Shown here one piece after another: positions 26,403-35,300 of a stretch of DNA of 64,000 nucleotides. The notes below the pieces were generated by a model. It made no database searches. It was not told the DNA's origin and saw only the letters and a list, made by a program, of their open reading frames with translations. The position numbers were made by a program, and so were the translations under genes. Each line of letters begins with the position of its first letter. The stretch's first letter is position 1. This DNA is from Ruegeria sp. HKCCD8929 (lineage in GTDB: Bacteria > Pseudomonadota > Alphaproteobacteria > Rhodobacterales > Rhodobacteraceae). The stretch is from contig NZ_WPZY01000004.1 in NCBI RefSeq assembly GCF_013031405.1, positions 248,001 through 312,000 of the forward strand, written 5' to 3'.

Positions 26403-27629
26403 ATGGCGACGATCACCAAGGTTTCGCCGCTGGCGCCTGCCGGTTTTCCCGACCTGCCGGTGATCGGCGGGGTGCGCTTTGCCACCGTGGCGGCGGGCGT
26501 GCGCTATCAGGGTCGCACGGACGTGATGCTGGCGGTAATGGATCTGGGCACATCGGTGGCTGGTGTCTTTACCCGCTCGGCCACGCGTGCCGCGCCGGTG
26601 CTGGACTGTCAGGACAAGATCGGCGGTGCCAGCGATGGACCGGCGGCGATCCTGGTGAATTCGGGCAATGCCAATGCGTTTACCGGCCACTACGGTCAAA
26701 CCTCGGTGGCCGAAGTGACGCAGGCGGTGTCGGACGCAACCGGTGTACCGGTCGCCCGCGTCTTTACATCGTCCACCGGCGTGATCGGCGAGCCGCTGCC
26801 GCATGAGCGCATCGTGGCACAGCTTGAGGCGCTAAACGGCGCGCTGGCGCCGGACGCGATCGAGGCGGCGGCGCAGGCCATCATGACCACAGACACTTTC
26901 CCAAAAGGCGCCAGCGCTCAGGTCGAGATCGACGACAAAACAGTCTCTGTTTCGGGGATCGCCAAGGGTTCGGGCATGATCGCGCCGGATATGGCGACGA
27001 TGCTGGTCTATATCTTCACCGATGCGAAGGTCGAGCAGGGCGCGTTGCAACAGATGCTGGGCGCGATGACCGACCGGACCTTCAATTGCATCACGGTGGA
27101 TAGCGACACCTCGACCTCGGACAGCCTGCTCTTGTGCGCCACCGGCGCCTCAGGCGTGGATGCCACCGGCAATGTGGCTTTTGCCGAGGCGTTGGAGGCG
27201 GTGATGCTGGATCTGGCCAAGCAGGTGGTGCGCGACGGCGAAGGGGCGACGAAATTCGTCGAAATCCGGGTGACCGGCGCGGCATCGGATGCGGATGCGA
27301 AGGTGCACGGGCTGGCCATCGCGAACTCGCCGCTGGTGAAAACCGCAATCGCGGGCGAAGACCCGAACTGGGGCCGTGTTGTCATGGCGATTGGAAAATC
27401 CGGGGCTGCGGCGGATCGCGACCTGCTGAGCATTTCTTTCGGTGACATTCTGGTGGCCGAAAAGGGGTGGGTCAGCCCCGACTACCGCGAGGAAAAGGCC
27501 GCCGCATACATGAAAGGGCAGGAGCTGGTGATTGCTGTCGATCTGGGGCTGGGGGATGGCCAGTCCACCGTTTGGACCTGCGACCTGACCCATGGGTATA
27601 TCGAGATCAACGCGGACTATCGCTCGTGA
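26403..27629 (+). CDS. argJ: bifunctional glutamate N-acetyltransferase / ornithine acetyltransferase
   Basis: 408 aa. It recycles the acetyl group from N-acetylornithine to glutamate in arginine synthesis. It is a self-cleaving enzyme: the conserved KGSGMIAPDMATML contains the Ala-Thr cleavage site, whose Thr becomes the nucleophile of the beta chain. VNSGNANAFTG and the C-terminal GEDPNWGRVVMAIGKSG are further signatures. The C-terminus EINADYRS is typical. Its stop overlaps the mutT start (GTGA). Confidence 0.97.
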   Translation: MATITKVSPLAPAGFPDLPVIGGVRFATVAAGVRYQGRTDVMLAVMDLGTSVAGVFTRSATRAAPVLDCQDKIGGASDGPAAILVNSGNANAFTGHYGQTSVAEVTQAVSDATGVPVARVFTSSTGVIGEPLPHERIVAQLEALNGALAPDAIEAAAQAIMTTDTFPKGASAQVEIDDKTVSVSGIAKGSGMIAPDMATMLVYIFTDAKVEQGALQQMLGAMTDRTFNCITVDSDTSTSDSLLLCATGASGVDATGNVAFAEALEAVMLDLAKQVVRDGEGATKFVEIRVTGAASDADAKVHGLAIANSPLVKTAIAGEDPNWGRVVMAIGKSGAAADRDLLSISFGDILVAEKGWVSPDYREEKAAAYMKGQELVIAVDLGLGDGQSTVWTCDLTHGYIEINADYRS

Positions 27630-28024
27630 AGACCATCCTTGTCTCTGCCGTTGCCCTGATCGACGTGGATGGCCGGGTGCTGCTGGCGCAGCGCCCGGAA
27701 GGCAAATCCATGGCCGGGCTTTGGGAGTTTCCGGGCGGCAAGGTCGAGGTGGGCGAAACCCCCGAGGTGGCGCTGATCCGCGAGCTAGAGGAAGAGCTGG
27801 GCATCAACACCTGGGCCTCGTGCCTTGCGCCGCTGACCTTTGCCAGCCACAGCTATGACGATTTCCATTTGCTGATGCCTCTGTTCGCCTGCCGCAAGTG
27901 GGAGGGCATCCCGCAATCGCGTGAAGGGCAGGCGCTGAAATGGGCGCGCGCCGCAGATTTGCGCGACTATCCGATGCCGCCAGCGGATATCCCGCTGATC
28001 CCGATCCTGCGCGATTGGCTCTGA
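27626..28024 (+). CDS. mutT: (deoxy)nucleoside triphosphate pyrophosphohydrolase, MutT type
   Basis: 132 aa Nudix hydrolase. It presumably hydrolyses 8-oxo-dGTP to keep oxidised guanine out of DNA. The complete Nudix box is at 38-60 (GGKVEVGETPEVALIRELEEELGI, fitting Gx5Ex7REUxEExGU). WEFPGGK and ALKWARAADL are MutT-typical. The GTG start at 27626 overlaps the argJ stop. The length matches E. coli MutT. Confidence 0.92.
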   Translation: MKTILVSAVALIDVDGRVLLAQRPEGKSMAGLWEFPGGKVEVGETPEVALIRELEEELGINTWASCLAPLTFASHSYDDFHLLMPLFACRKWEGIPQSREGQALKWARAADLRDYPMPPADIPLIPILRDWL

Positions 28025-28053
28025 TCCGGCCGTAAAGGAGAGTGCGGCACTCC

Positions 28054-28075
28054 AAGGGCAGAGTGCCCTTTGGGA
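28054..28075 (+). terminator. possible weak terminator after mutT
   Basis: A 7-bp stem AAGGGCA (28054-28060) and TGCCCTT (28064-28070) with a three-base loop lies 30 bases after the mutT stop. It is followed by TGGGACT rather than a T-run, so termination would be inefficient. Confidence 0.4.
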
Positions 28076-28191
28076 CTCATCTGTCATAGAATCGTCCAGT
28101 TTTTCTCTATTTGCGCGCGTTTGAGTTATGTTTTGTTAACCATTCGATGTATGATGGATGCATGTCTTATTCTGGTCGGGGAGGATTTGAC

Positions 28192-28326
28192 GTGCTTCGT
28201 ACAATCACTTTGGGCAGTTGCATCTCGGTTCAGGGCACATTTGTCCGGAAACTATCGGATGGCCGTATCGCGGTTCGCGTCGGCGACAAGATTTACATGG
28301 GGCGTCCGGTACAAGCCGCAGCCTGA
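28192..28326 (+). CDS. small conserved-looking protein of unknown function
   Basis: 44 aa from a GTG start: LRTITLGSCISVQGTFVRKL followed by DGRIAVRVGDKIYMGRPV. It is a compact beta-rich, basic peptide resembling short unannotated Rhodobacteraceae proteins. The GTG at 28192 has GGGGAGG seven bases upstream, the best ribosome-binding site in the region. Earlier in-frame ATGs at 28111 and 28162 lack one. Upstream lies TTAACCAT (28136-28143), identical to a CtrA half-site, so cell-cycle regulation is possible but unproven. The strong bidirectional terminator follows 30 bases later. It has no recognisable domain. Confidence 0.6.
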   Translation: MLRTITLGSCISVQGTFVRKLSDGRIAVRVGDKIYMGRPVQAAA

Positions 28327-28356
28327 TCATCCGGGACAACTTGTCATTGGAAAAAC

Positions 28357-28390
28357 GAAGGGGATGGCGTGGCCATCCCCTTCTTCATTT
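28357..28390. terminator. bidirectional intrinsic terminator between the small gene and infB
   Basis: An 11-bp perfect stem, GAAGGGGATGG (28357-28367) and CCATCCCCTTC (28373-28383), has a five-base loop. T-rich sequence follows on the plus side (TTCATTTTTATG). On the minus side the stem is followed by GTTTTTCC. It can end both the rightward small gene and the leftward rimP-nusA-infB operon. Confidence 0.85.
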
Positions 28391-28411
28391 TTATGTCCGG
28401 TTCGCTGACGG

Positions 28412-30892
28412 TCAGTCGAGCGTCCGGGTCACTTCCTCGCGCTCGAAGATCTCGATCACGTCGCCTTGGCGGATGTCGTCGTAGTTCTCGAAGGCCATAC
28501 CGCATTCCTGACCCGACTGAACCTCGGTCACTTCGTCCTTGAAGCGCTTGAGCGTCTTCAGCGTGCCTTCGTGGATCACCACGTTATCGCGCAGCAGGCG
28601 CACACCGGCCGAGCGGCGGGCAACACCTTCGGTGACCAGACAGCCGGCAACCTTGCCGACGCCGGTAACCTTGAAGACCTCGCGGATCTCGGCATAGCCG
28701 ATGAAGTTCTCGCGGATTTCGGCGCTCAGCAGGCCGGATGCGGCGGCTTTTACGTCATCGACCAGATCGTAGATCACCGAGTAGTAGCGGATTTCCACGC
28801 CTTTCTGGTTGGCGGTGTTACGCGCCGAGGCATTGGCCCGGACGTTGAAACCCATGACCGGTGCGCCGGACGCTTCGGCCAGGCCGATATCGGTCTCGGT
28901 GATCGCGCCAACGCCCGAATGCAGCACGCGCACGCGCACCTCTTCGTTGCCGATCTTCTCCATCGCCTGAACGATGGCTTCGGCCGAGCCCTGCACATCC
29001 GCTTTGACCAGAATCGGCAGCTCGGAGACGTTTTCGTCTTCCTTGGCCTTCTGCATCAGCTGTTCCAGCGTGGTTGCGGCACCGGCTGCCGCGCGCTTGT
29101 CCTTGGCGGCCTGTTCGCGGTAGGCGGCGATTTCGCGCGCCTGCGCCTCGGTCTCGGTCACGTTCAGAACGTCACCGGCCTCGGGCGTGCCGTTGAGGCC
29201 CAGTACCTCGACCGGAACCGACGGACCGGCTTCGTCGACGCGCTCGCCTTTGTCGTTGATCAGTGCACGGACCTTACCGTACTGCTCACCCACGACAAAG
29301 ATATCGCCCTGGCGCAGGGTCCCGTTCTGAACCAGAACGGTGGCCACGGGGCCGCGGCCCACATCGAGCTGCGCCTCGATCACGGCGCCTTGGGCGGCGC
29401 GGTCGGGGTTGGCCTTCAGCTCCAGGATTTCGGCTTGCAATGCAATGGCTTCCAGCAGGTCACCTAGGCCCTGGCCGGTGATGGCGGACACTTCGACATC
29501 CTGCACTTCACCGGACATCTTCTCGACGATCACTTCGTGCTGCAGCAGATCCGTGCGCACCTTGTCCGGGTTGGCATCCGGCTTGTCGATCTTGTTGATC
29601 GCCACGATCATTGGCACCTGGGCCGCCTTGGCGTGGTTGATGGCCTCGACGGTCTGCGGCATCACCGCATCGTCGGCTGCCACCACAAGCACCACGATAT
29701 CCGTCACCTGAGCACCGCGCGAGCGCATCGAGGTAAAGGCGGCGTGGCCCGGGGTGTCGAGGAAGCTCAGCGTAACGCCATCGTCGGTCTGAACCTGATA
29801 GGCGCCGATATGCTGGGTGATGCCACCGGCCTCGCCAGCGACAACCCGCGCATCCCGGATCGCGTCCAGCAGCGAGGTTTTGCCGTGATCGACATGGCCC
29901 ATGATGGTGATGACCGGCGGGCGCGGCTGCAGGTCCTTTTCGTCGTCTTCGACTTCCTTGATGACATCCTCGACGTCCGAATCGGAGACACGGGTGACCT
30001 TGTGGCCGAATTCCTGAATAATCAGTTCGGCGGTGTCGGCATCAATGGTCTGGTTCTGTGTGACCATCATGCCCATCTGCATCAGCGACTTGACCACATC
30101 GGCGACACGCTCGGCCATGCGGTTGGCCAGTTCCGAGACCATGATTGCCTCGGGCAGTTGCACGTCGCGGATCACCTTTTCGCGCTCGACAGTGCCGCCC
30201 ATCGCCTTCTGGCGCGCGCGTTCCTGCTTGCGCTTCATCGCTGCCATCGAGCGCTGGCGGTTGCCTTCGCCACCGGTGGCCTGACCCAGTGTCAGCTTGC
30301 CGGACCGGCGGTTGTCCTCACGACCCTTGCCACGGCCGCGCTGTTCGCGCTCACGATCCTGCTTGCGCGGAGTTGCTGCGGGCGCCGGTTTGCTGGCCGG
30401 GCTGCGCGCGGCAGGCTTGGGTTCGGCCGGAGCCGGGGCCGCAGCGGCGCGTTTTGCCGCCTCTTCCGCTTCGCGACGTGAGGCTTCCTCGGCTTCGGCC
30501 TTGGCCTTGGCACGTTCTTCGGCTTCGCGCTGTTCGCGTTCCTTGGCTTCGGCCTCGGCGCGGCGGCGGGTGCGTTCCTCTTCGCGGGCCTTTTCCTCGG
30601 CCTCGCGCTTGGCGGCCTCTTCGGCCTCGCGCGCCTTGGCAGCCTGCAACGCCTTCAGGCGGCGGGCCATCTCGGCATCCGAGATGCCGGCGGGACGACG
30701 CGAGGGATCACCGCCGGGCGCAGGACTGCCGCTGCCCGGTTTGGCCGCTCCCGGCTTGGGAACCACCACGCGTTTGCGCTTGGTTTCCACCACGACATTC
30801 TTGGTCCGTCCGTGGCTGAAACTCTGTTTCACGTTTCCGGGACGAGCGCCCCCACGCAGACCCAATGTCTTTTTGCCGTCACTATCGCTCAT
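28412..30892 (-). CDS. infB: translation initiation factor IF-2
   Basis: 826 aa GTPase that positions initiator tRNA on the 30S subunit. An N-terminal region with alphaproteobacterial start ([30 protein letters not shown]) leads into a long Arg/Glu/Ala-rich segment of low complexity (about 60-200). The G domain follows: [12 protein letters not shown] (G1), [12 protein letters not shown] (G2), [13 protein letters not shown] (G3), NKIDKPDA (G4). Domains II-IV end at EVTRTLD. It is the last gene of the rimP operon, 8 bases after ylxR, with its terminator at 28357-28383. Confidence 0.99.
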   Translation of the reverse strand: MSDSDGKKTLGLRGGARPGNVKQSFSHGRTKNVVVETKRKRVVVPKPGAAKPGSGSPAPGGDPSRRPAGISDAEMARRLKALQAAKAREAEEAAKREAEEKAREEERTRRRAEAEAKEREQREAEERAKAKAEAEEASRREAEEAAKRAAAAPAPAEPKPAARSPASKPAPAATPRKQDREREQRGRGKGREDNRRSGKLTLGQATGGEGNRQRSMAAMKRKQERARQKAMGGTVEREKVIRDVQLPEAIMVSELANRMAERVADVVKSLMQMGMMVTQNQTIDADTAELIIQEFGHKVTRVSDSDVEDVIKEVEDDEKDLQPRPPVITIMGHVDHGKTSLLDAIRDARVVAGEAGGITQHIGAYQVQTDDGVTLSFLDTPGHAAFTSMRSRGAQVTDIVVLVVAADDAVMPQTVEAINHAKAAQVPMIVAINKIDKPDANPDKVRTDLLQHEVIVEKMSGEVQDVEVSAITGQGLGDLLEAIALQAEILELKANPDRAAQGAVIEAQLDVGRGPVATVLVQNGTLRQGDIFVVGEQYGKVRALINDKGERVDEAGPSVPVEVLGLNGTPEAGDVLNVTETEAQAREIAAYREQAAKDKRAAAGAATTLEQLMQKAKEDENVSELPILVKADVQGSAEAIVQAMEKIGNEEVRVRVLHSGVGAITETDIGLAEASGAPVMGFNVRANASARNTANQKGVEIRYYSVIYDLVDDVKAAASGLLSAEIRENFIGYAEIREVFKVTGVGKVAGCLVTEGVARRSAGVRLLRDNVVIHEGTLKTLKRFKDEVTEVQSGQECGMAFENYDDIRQGDVIEIFEREEVTRTLD

Positions 30893-30900
30893 AAAGCTTC

Positions 30901-31524
30901 TTACCCTTCCGCGCGGCCGCTGCCGCCGTCATCCGATTTGCGCACACCGCGCAAGCGCTGCGCTTCCTCTACAACACGTTTGGCGAGTCCACCAGAGGCA
31001 AGCGCCGCATGTATCACTGTTTGGCGTCCAAACGCCATGCCCAATTCATCCGCCGTGAGCCAGCCGATATATTTGCCAAAGTGCGGCGTGCTCAGTTTCG
31101 ATTTTCCACGGCCCGATCCGTCCACCGCCTGCAGCAGAACCTGTGCCTCTTCCCTGTCGAGCCAGGTCTTGACCTTTTCATAGCCCGCGACCGCGTCGCC
31201 CGACTTGCGCGCCAGGCTGATCAGTTCGACCACCCGGCGCGACAGTTGCCGCTCGACCTCGTCCGCAAGCCCCTCTGGCGCCGTGACCTGAGCCTTGAAG
31301 CCGCGTGCGAACAGCTTTTTGCCGACCGCCTTGTCCAGCGCGGCGCGATCCGCGGCCACATAGACCCCCCGGCCCGGCAGCTTGCCCGCAACGTCCGGCC
31401 AAACCCGGCCATCGGGGCCCGCCACAAAGCGGATCAAGCCATATTTAGGCTGAACCTCGCCCGTGGCGATGCATTTCCGCTCGGGCCCTTCCGAACGATC
31501 CTTATGGACGCCGCCGCGACCCAT
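30901..31524 (-). CDS. YlxR (DUF448)-L7Ae-like RNA-binding protein
   Basis: 207 aa. The N-terminal YlxR domain has the [19 protein letters not shown] motif and [16 protein letters not shown]. It is followed by an L7Ae-like domain ([22 protein letters not shown], and [20 protein letters not shown]). Such fusions between nusA and infB are common in Alphaproteobacteria and are thought to bind RNA or ribosomes. The ATG at 31524 has GAGG five bases upstream; a GTG at 31530 is less likely. It lies 22 bases after nusA and 8 before infB. Confidence 0.9.
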   Translation of the reverse strand: MGRGGVHKDRSEGPERKCIATGEVQPKYGLIRFVAGPDGRVWPDVAGKLPGRGVYVAADRAALDKAVGKKLFARGFKAQVTAPEGLADEVERQLSRRVVELISLARKSGDAVAGYEKVKTWLDREEAQVLLQAVDGSGRGKSKLSTPHFGKYIGWLTADELGMAFGRQTVIHAALASGGLAKRVVEEAQRLRGVRKSDDGGSGRAEG

Positions 31525-31546
31525 GTACACCTCGCGGGGCCTGAGA

Positions 31547-33166
31547 TCAGGCCCCGGCCTCCTCGTCCGAGATCTCGCCTTCGGCCTCTTCGGCGGCGGC
31601 TTCCAGATCGGCGGGATCGACCCAGCCCAGAATGACCCGTGCGGTCATCACCAGGTTCTGTGCCTCTTCCACCGACACGTCGAACGGTTCGAGAATGCCG
31701 TCATCCTTGACGCGCTGACCGTCCACCGTGGTCCAGCCCCCGGCCAGTTCCCAGTCGGCGCAGGTGGCAAAGTCTTCGAGCGTCTTGACGTCGTCCTTTG
31801 CCAGTGCCTCTACCATCTGGGGTGTCAGGCCCTCGAATTCAATAAGGCTGTCCTCGGCGCCCAGGGCTCGGGCGGCATCCAGCGCGGCCTTGGCCTGTGC
31901 CTCAAGATGGTCGCGGGCACGGGCCTGCAACTCGTTGGCGGTGCCTTCGTCGACGCCGTCGATCACCAGCAGTTCGTCAAGCTCGACATAGGCCACCTCT
32001 TCGAGGTTGGTGAAGCCTTCGGACACCAGCAGCTGGGCAAAGAACTCGTCCAGGTCCAGGCTGTCCATGAACAGCTTGGTGCGTGCTTCGAATTCCTTCT
32101 GGCGGCGGGCCGATTCCTCTTCCTCGGTCATGATGTCGATGTCCAGACCGGTCAGCTGGCTGGCCAGACGCACGTTCTGACCACGACGGCCGATGGCAAG
32201 GCTCAGTTGCTCTTCAGGCACCACAACCTCGATCTTGCCCGCTTCCTCATCCAAAACCACCTTGGACACCTCTGCAGGCTGCAGCGCGTTCACCAGGAAG
32301 GTCGGCTGATCTTCGTTCCACGGGATGATGTCGATCTTTTCGCCCTGAAGCTCGTTCACAACGGCCTGCACGCGGCTGCCGCGCATACCGACGCAGGCAC
32401 CGACCGGGTCGATCGAACCGTCATACGAGATCACGGCGATCTTGGCGCGCGAGCCAGGGTCACGGGCGACGGCCTTGACTTCGATGATGCCGTCATAGAT
32501 TTCCGGCACTTCCATCTTGAACAGTTCGGCCATGAATTCCGGCGCGGTGCGGCTGAGGAAAATCTGCGGCCCGCGCACTTCGCGGCGCACGTCCTTGATG
32601 TAGCAGCGCACGCGGTCGTTCGGGCGATAGCTTTCGCGGCCGATCTTTTCGTTGCGACGCAGGATGGCTTCGCCCGCGCCCACATCGACGATGACGTTGC
32701 CATATTCCTCGCGCTTGACGACACCGTTGATGATGGTGCCCGCGCGGTCCTTGAATTCTTCGAACTGGCGGTCACGCTCGGCCTCGCGGACCTTTTGCAG
32801 GATCACCTGCTTGGCCGACTGGGCGGCGATGCGGCCCATCTCGACCGGCGGCACTTCTTCCACGAAGACGTCACCGACAGCGGGGTTTTCCATGTACTGC
32901 TTGGCCTGTTCGACGGTGAACTCGGCCTGATAGTTTTCAAGCTCTTCATCCTCGACCACGGTGCGGACGCGGGTAAAGGTCGCCTTGCCGGTCTTGCGGT
33001 CGATGGACACGCGGATATCCATCTCGGCGCCGTAACGGCTCTTGGCCGCGCGGGCGAGGGATTCTTCCATCGCCTCGACCACCAGCGCGGGGTCGATCAT
33101 CTTTTCGCGGGCCACGGCCTCGGCGGTTTGCAACAGCTCCAGCTGGTTTGCAGAGGTGATTGCCAT
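31547..33166 (-). CDS. nusA: transcription termination/antitermination factor NusA
   Basis: 539 aa RNA-polymerase-associated factor. It has the NusA N-terminal domain (1-130), an S1 domain (about 135-200), tandem KH domains (about 230-350; [18 protein letters not shown] and [17 protein letters not shown]), and helix-hairpin-helix repeats with an acidic C-terminus ([10 protein letters not shown]). The ATG shares one base with the rimP stop (TAATG). NusA binds pausing and terminator hairpins, which is relevant to the terminator found in this operon's leader. Confidence 0.98.
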   Translation of the reverse strand: MAITSANQLELLQTAEAVAREKMIDPALVVEAMEESLARAAKSRYGAEMDIRVSIDRKTGKATFTRVRTVVEDEELENYQAEFTVEQAKQYMENPAVGDVFVEEVPPVEMGRIAAQSAKQVILQKVREAERDRQFEEFKDRAGTIINGVVKREEYGNVIVDVGAGEAILRRNEKIGRESYRPNDRVRCYIKDVRREVRGPQIFLSRTAPEFMAELFKMEVPEIYDGIIEVKAVARDPGSRAKIAVISYDGSIDPVGACVGMRGSRVQAVVNELQGEKIDIIPWNEDQPTFLVNALQPAEVSKVVLDEEAGKIEVVVPEEQLSLAIGRRGQNVRLASQLTGLDIDIMTEEEESARRQKEFEARTKLFMDSLDLDEFFAQLLVSEGFTNLEEVAYVELDELLVIDGVDEGTANELQARARDHLEAQAKAALDAARALGAEDSLIEFEGLTPQMVEALAKDDVKTLEDFATCADWELAGGWTTVDGQRVKDDGILEPFDVSVEEAQNLVMTARVILGWVDPADLEAAAEEAEGEISDEEAGA

Positions 33167-33744
33167 TACTTCGTCTCCTCTTCGGACCCTTCAGTCTCAA
33201 TCTCGTCGAATTGGTCTTCGTTCAGATCACCGGCGGCTTTGCGCTGGCGTAGCATTTCCTTGATCAGGTCATCGGTCAGGACCAGCTTTGCGTCGCTCAG
33301 CCACTCGAACTTGAGCCCGATCGTGCCTTCGGGGATGTTGATCAGAACCTCATCCCCCTCGACCCCGGCCAGTTCCCCCTTGAAGCGGCGGCGGCCGTCG
33401 ATCAGTTCGTCGGTTTCCAGCTTGGCCTCGTAGCCCTCGAACATGTCAAAGTCCTTGAGCCGGGTCAGGGGCCGGTCGATGCCGGGGCTGGAGACCTCGA
33501 GCGTATAGGCGTCGAGGATCGGGTCCTCGACATCCAGCGTGGCGCTGACGGCGTTTGAAATCTCGGCACAGTCATCAACTTCGATCCCGCCCTCGGGCTT
33601 GTCGGCCATGATCTGCAGCGTGGTCTGCTTACCGCTCATCAGGCGGATGCGCACAAGCTCATACCCCATGTCTTCGATCACGGGGGTGATGATCTCGGCC
33701 AGCCGCCGGTCGATGGCGGCCTTTGCTATCAGGTCGTTCGTCAT
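33166..33744 (-). CDS. rimP: ribosome maturation factor RimP
   Basis: 192 aa, needed for 30S subunit maturation. The N-terminal domain shows [20 protein letters not shown], and the central motif [25 protein letters not shown] is the family signature. The SH3-like C-terminal domain follows, with an acidic tail ([20 protein letters not shown]) longer than in enterobacteria. The ATG is at 33744. It is the first gene of rimP-nusA-ylxR-infB. A terminator hairpin lies 33 bases upstream, inside the leader. Confidence 0.96.
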   Translation of the reverse strand: MTNDLIAKAAIDRRLAEIITPVIEDMGYELVRIRLMSGKQTTLQIMADKPEGGIEVDDCAEISNAVSATLDVEDPILDAYTLEVSSPGIDRPLTRLKDFDMFEGYEAKLETDELIDGRRRFKGELAGVEGDEVLINIPEGTIGLKFEWLSDAKLVLTDDLIKEMLRQRKAAGDLNEDQFDEIETEGSEEETK

Positions 33745-33770
33745 ATTGTCCTATACCCAGCTTTGGGCAC

Positions 33771-33793
33771 AAAAAAACGGGCGCGCGGCCCGT
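33771..33793 (-). terminator. intrinsic terminator/attenuator in the rimP leader
   Basis: Read on the minus strand, ACGGGC and GCCCGT form a 6-bp stem (7 with the flanking A-T pair) around CGCGC, followed directly by seven T. It stands 27 bases upstream of the rimP ATG and about 50 bases downstream of a good promoter (33851-33879). An earlier leader segment GGCGCG (33837-33832) could pair with the CGCGCC in this hairpin, an antiterminator-like alternative. It may also end the upstream sigma/anti-sigma transcript. Confidence 0.75.
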
Positions 33794-33850
33794 TGAACTT
33801 ATCCGGTGGTGCCCCGGACCCAAGGACCCGACGCGCCGCTGTTGAAAAGG

Positions 33851-33879
33851 CATATACGCGCTGATGGATGAGTCTGCAA
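33851..33879 (-). promoter_or_regulatory. predicted housekeeping promoter of the rimP operon
   Basis: TTGCAG (33879-33874) and TATATG (33856-33851) are separated by exactly 17 bases, a good match to the sigma-70 consensus. Transcription would begin near 33844, giving a leader of about 100 nt before rimP that contains the terminator hairpin. Confidence 0.6.
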
Positions 33880-33956
33880 GGGGTCTTGATTCGGTTGCGA
33901 TCCCGATGAGTTCCGCGCTGCCAGGCGGCTCTATTGGGCCGTCCAAATGTCGAGGT

Positions 33957-34697
33957 TTACCCGAGCTGCTGAATCAATTCCTTGGCCAACGTCTCGGTCA
34001 CACCCTGATCCTGTCCGCCGATCACCAGATAACCGACCCCGTTGCTGACCCATGAGGTTGCGGCCAGCCCGGCCAGCGTTTCGTTCTGGGGGCCGCGATC
34101 CTCGCCCTTGCTGCGGGTGATGCAGAAGGCGACCGGCACGCCTTTCTCGCCCAGATAGGCCATCTGTAGCAGCGGCTTGCCCCGGAACCCCAGAATCTGT
34201 GCTCGCTTGAACTCCAGCCCCGGTACCGATTGCGCCGGGGTCAGATCAACGCCGTGGTCCGCGCCGAACCCGGCCAGAACCTGCGCCGTCATCTCGGGCG
34301 GTTGCGCGGCATCTGCGACGGTATCGGTGACATAGAGCGACTGATACGAGGCCACGACCGCTTTCCAGCCCGGGGGCTGGGCCTTGGGTTGCAGCAGATA
34401 GGTGGACAGCGCGCCAAGGCCAAAGGCCAGCGCCACACTTGCGACCAAAGCCAGCGGTGCGCGGCGGGGCTGCGGGGCGGGCAGCAGCCCGGCGGGCATG
34501 GCAGGCGCGCCCAGCATGTCCGCCGACAGCGCCTCGCGCATGGCATCCAGCGGCAACTCGAGCCCCTGCAGCCGCTCGGCCAGCGCCGGATCGTCGGCCA
34601 ATGCCAGTTCGATCCGGTCGCGCAGGGGAGCGTCGGCCTCACCATCCATATAGGCCGTCAGCTCTTCGTCCGAGAATGTCGCCTGTGCCCGGTTCAT
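33957..34697 (-). CDS. anti-sigma factor (membrane-anchored, RskA/RsiW-like)
   Basis: 246 aa. The N-terminal cytoplasmic part FSDEELTAYMDGEADAPLRDRIELALADDPALAERLQGL is the classical anti-sigma helix bundle, but it lacks the HxxxCxxC zinc motif. One transmembrane segment lies at about 80-102 (PLALVASVALAFGLGALSTYLL), followed by a periplasmic domain of about 140 residues that probably senses a signal. Its GTG/ATG region overlaps the sigma-factor stop by four bases (start at 34697), so the pair is coupled. What is sensed cannot be read from sequence. Confidence 0.85.
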   Translation of the reverse strand: MNRAQATFSDEELTAYMDGEADAPLRDRIELALADDPALAERLQGLELPLDAMREALSADMLGAPAMPAGLLPAPQPRRAPLALVASVALAFGLGALSTYLLQPKAQPPGWKAVVASYQSLYVTDTVADAAQPPEMTAQVLAGFGADHGVDLTPAQSVPGLEFKRAQILGFRGKPLLQMAYLGEKGVPVAFCITRSKGEDRGPQNETLAGLAATSWVSNGVGYLVIGGQDQGVTETLAKELIQQLG

Positions 34698-35218
34698 GTT
34701 CCCGTCTCCGTTTGGGCCAGCTCTCCTGCGATCCGCTTGCGTGCGGCGGCCAGTCTGCTCATCACCGTGCCGATGGGGATATTCAGAATCTCTGCCGCCT
34801 CCTTGTAGGCGAACCCCTCGACATAGACGAGCAAGACCGTGACCCGCTGGCTTTCGGGCAGCTCTCCTATCCTTGAAAACACCTGACGGGCGAAAATATT
34901 CGTTTCCGTGTTAACGCGCGGATCGGGCAGCTCGGTATCCTCGAGCGCCACCAGCCCGCCGCCGGTTCGTACCGAGGTCGCCCGCAGCTCGTTCAGCCAC
35001 AGCCGGTGCGCCATTCGGATCAGCCAGCGGTCCAGATGGGTTCCGGGTTGATAGCCTGCATGTTTCTCCAACGCGCGCAGGCAGGTCATCTGTGCCAGAT
35101 CGTCGGCGCGGTCGCGCCGCCCGGTCTGCATCAGGCAAAACCGCCACAGCCGCGGGTAGAGGGTGCCTATGCCCTCGCGGATCTCATCCTCGGCTGACGT
35201 TTTGGTGAACCAGCGAAT
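34694..35218 (-). CDS. ECF-type RNA polymerase sigma factor, apparent ATT start
   Basis: 174 aa from ATT at 35218. Region 2 spans DEIREGIGTLYPRLWRFCLMQTG, DDLAQMTCLRALEKH and THLDRWLIRMAHRLWLNELR. Region 4 is LPESQRVTVLLVYVEGFAYKEAAEILNIPIGTVMSRLAAARKRI, with its helix-turn-helix. The only ATG, at 35131, would remove the start of region 2. Between the upstream in-frame TGA (near 35248) and that ATG no ATG, GTG or TTG exists in frame. The ATT at 35218 follows AGGAG by eight bases and gives IRWFTKTSAEDEI. It is divergent from the YceI-cytochrome gene and coupled to its anti-sigma factor. Confidence 0.85.
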   Translation of the reverse strand: MRWFTKTSAEDEIREGIGTLYPRLWRFCLMQTGRRDRADDLAQMTCLRALEKHAGYQPGTHLDRWLIRMAHRLWLNELRATSVRTGGGLVALEDTELPDPRVNTETNIFARQVFSRIGELPESQRVTVLLVYVEGFAYKEAAEILNIPIGTVMSRLAAARKRIAGELAQTETGT

Positions 35219-35300
35219 AACCCGGTCTCCTCGTGTGTTCCCTTTTCAGCGCGGGTGTAGCGCCGCGCGACCTGAACATTGATAGTAGGAAGGACACCCG

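Noticed and set aside
31463..33433. 656-codon open frame on the plus strand opposite nusA and ylxR
   Set aside because: Shadow of nusA, whose frame is full of typical motifs.
33860..33945. tRNA-like stretch upstream of rimP (minus strand: AATAGAGCCGCC and GAACTCAT)
   Set aside because: It resembles a tRNA-Met in a few blocks, but no acceptor, anticodon or T stem pairs, and no GTTCGA-type T loop is present.
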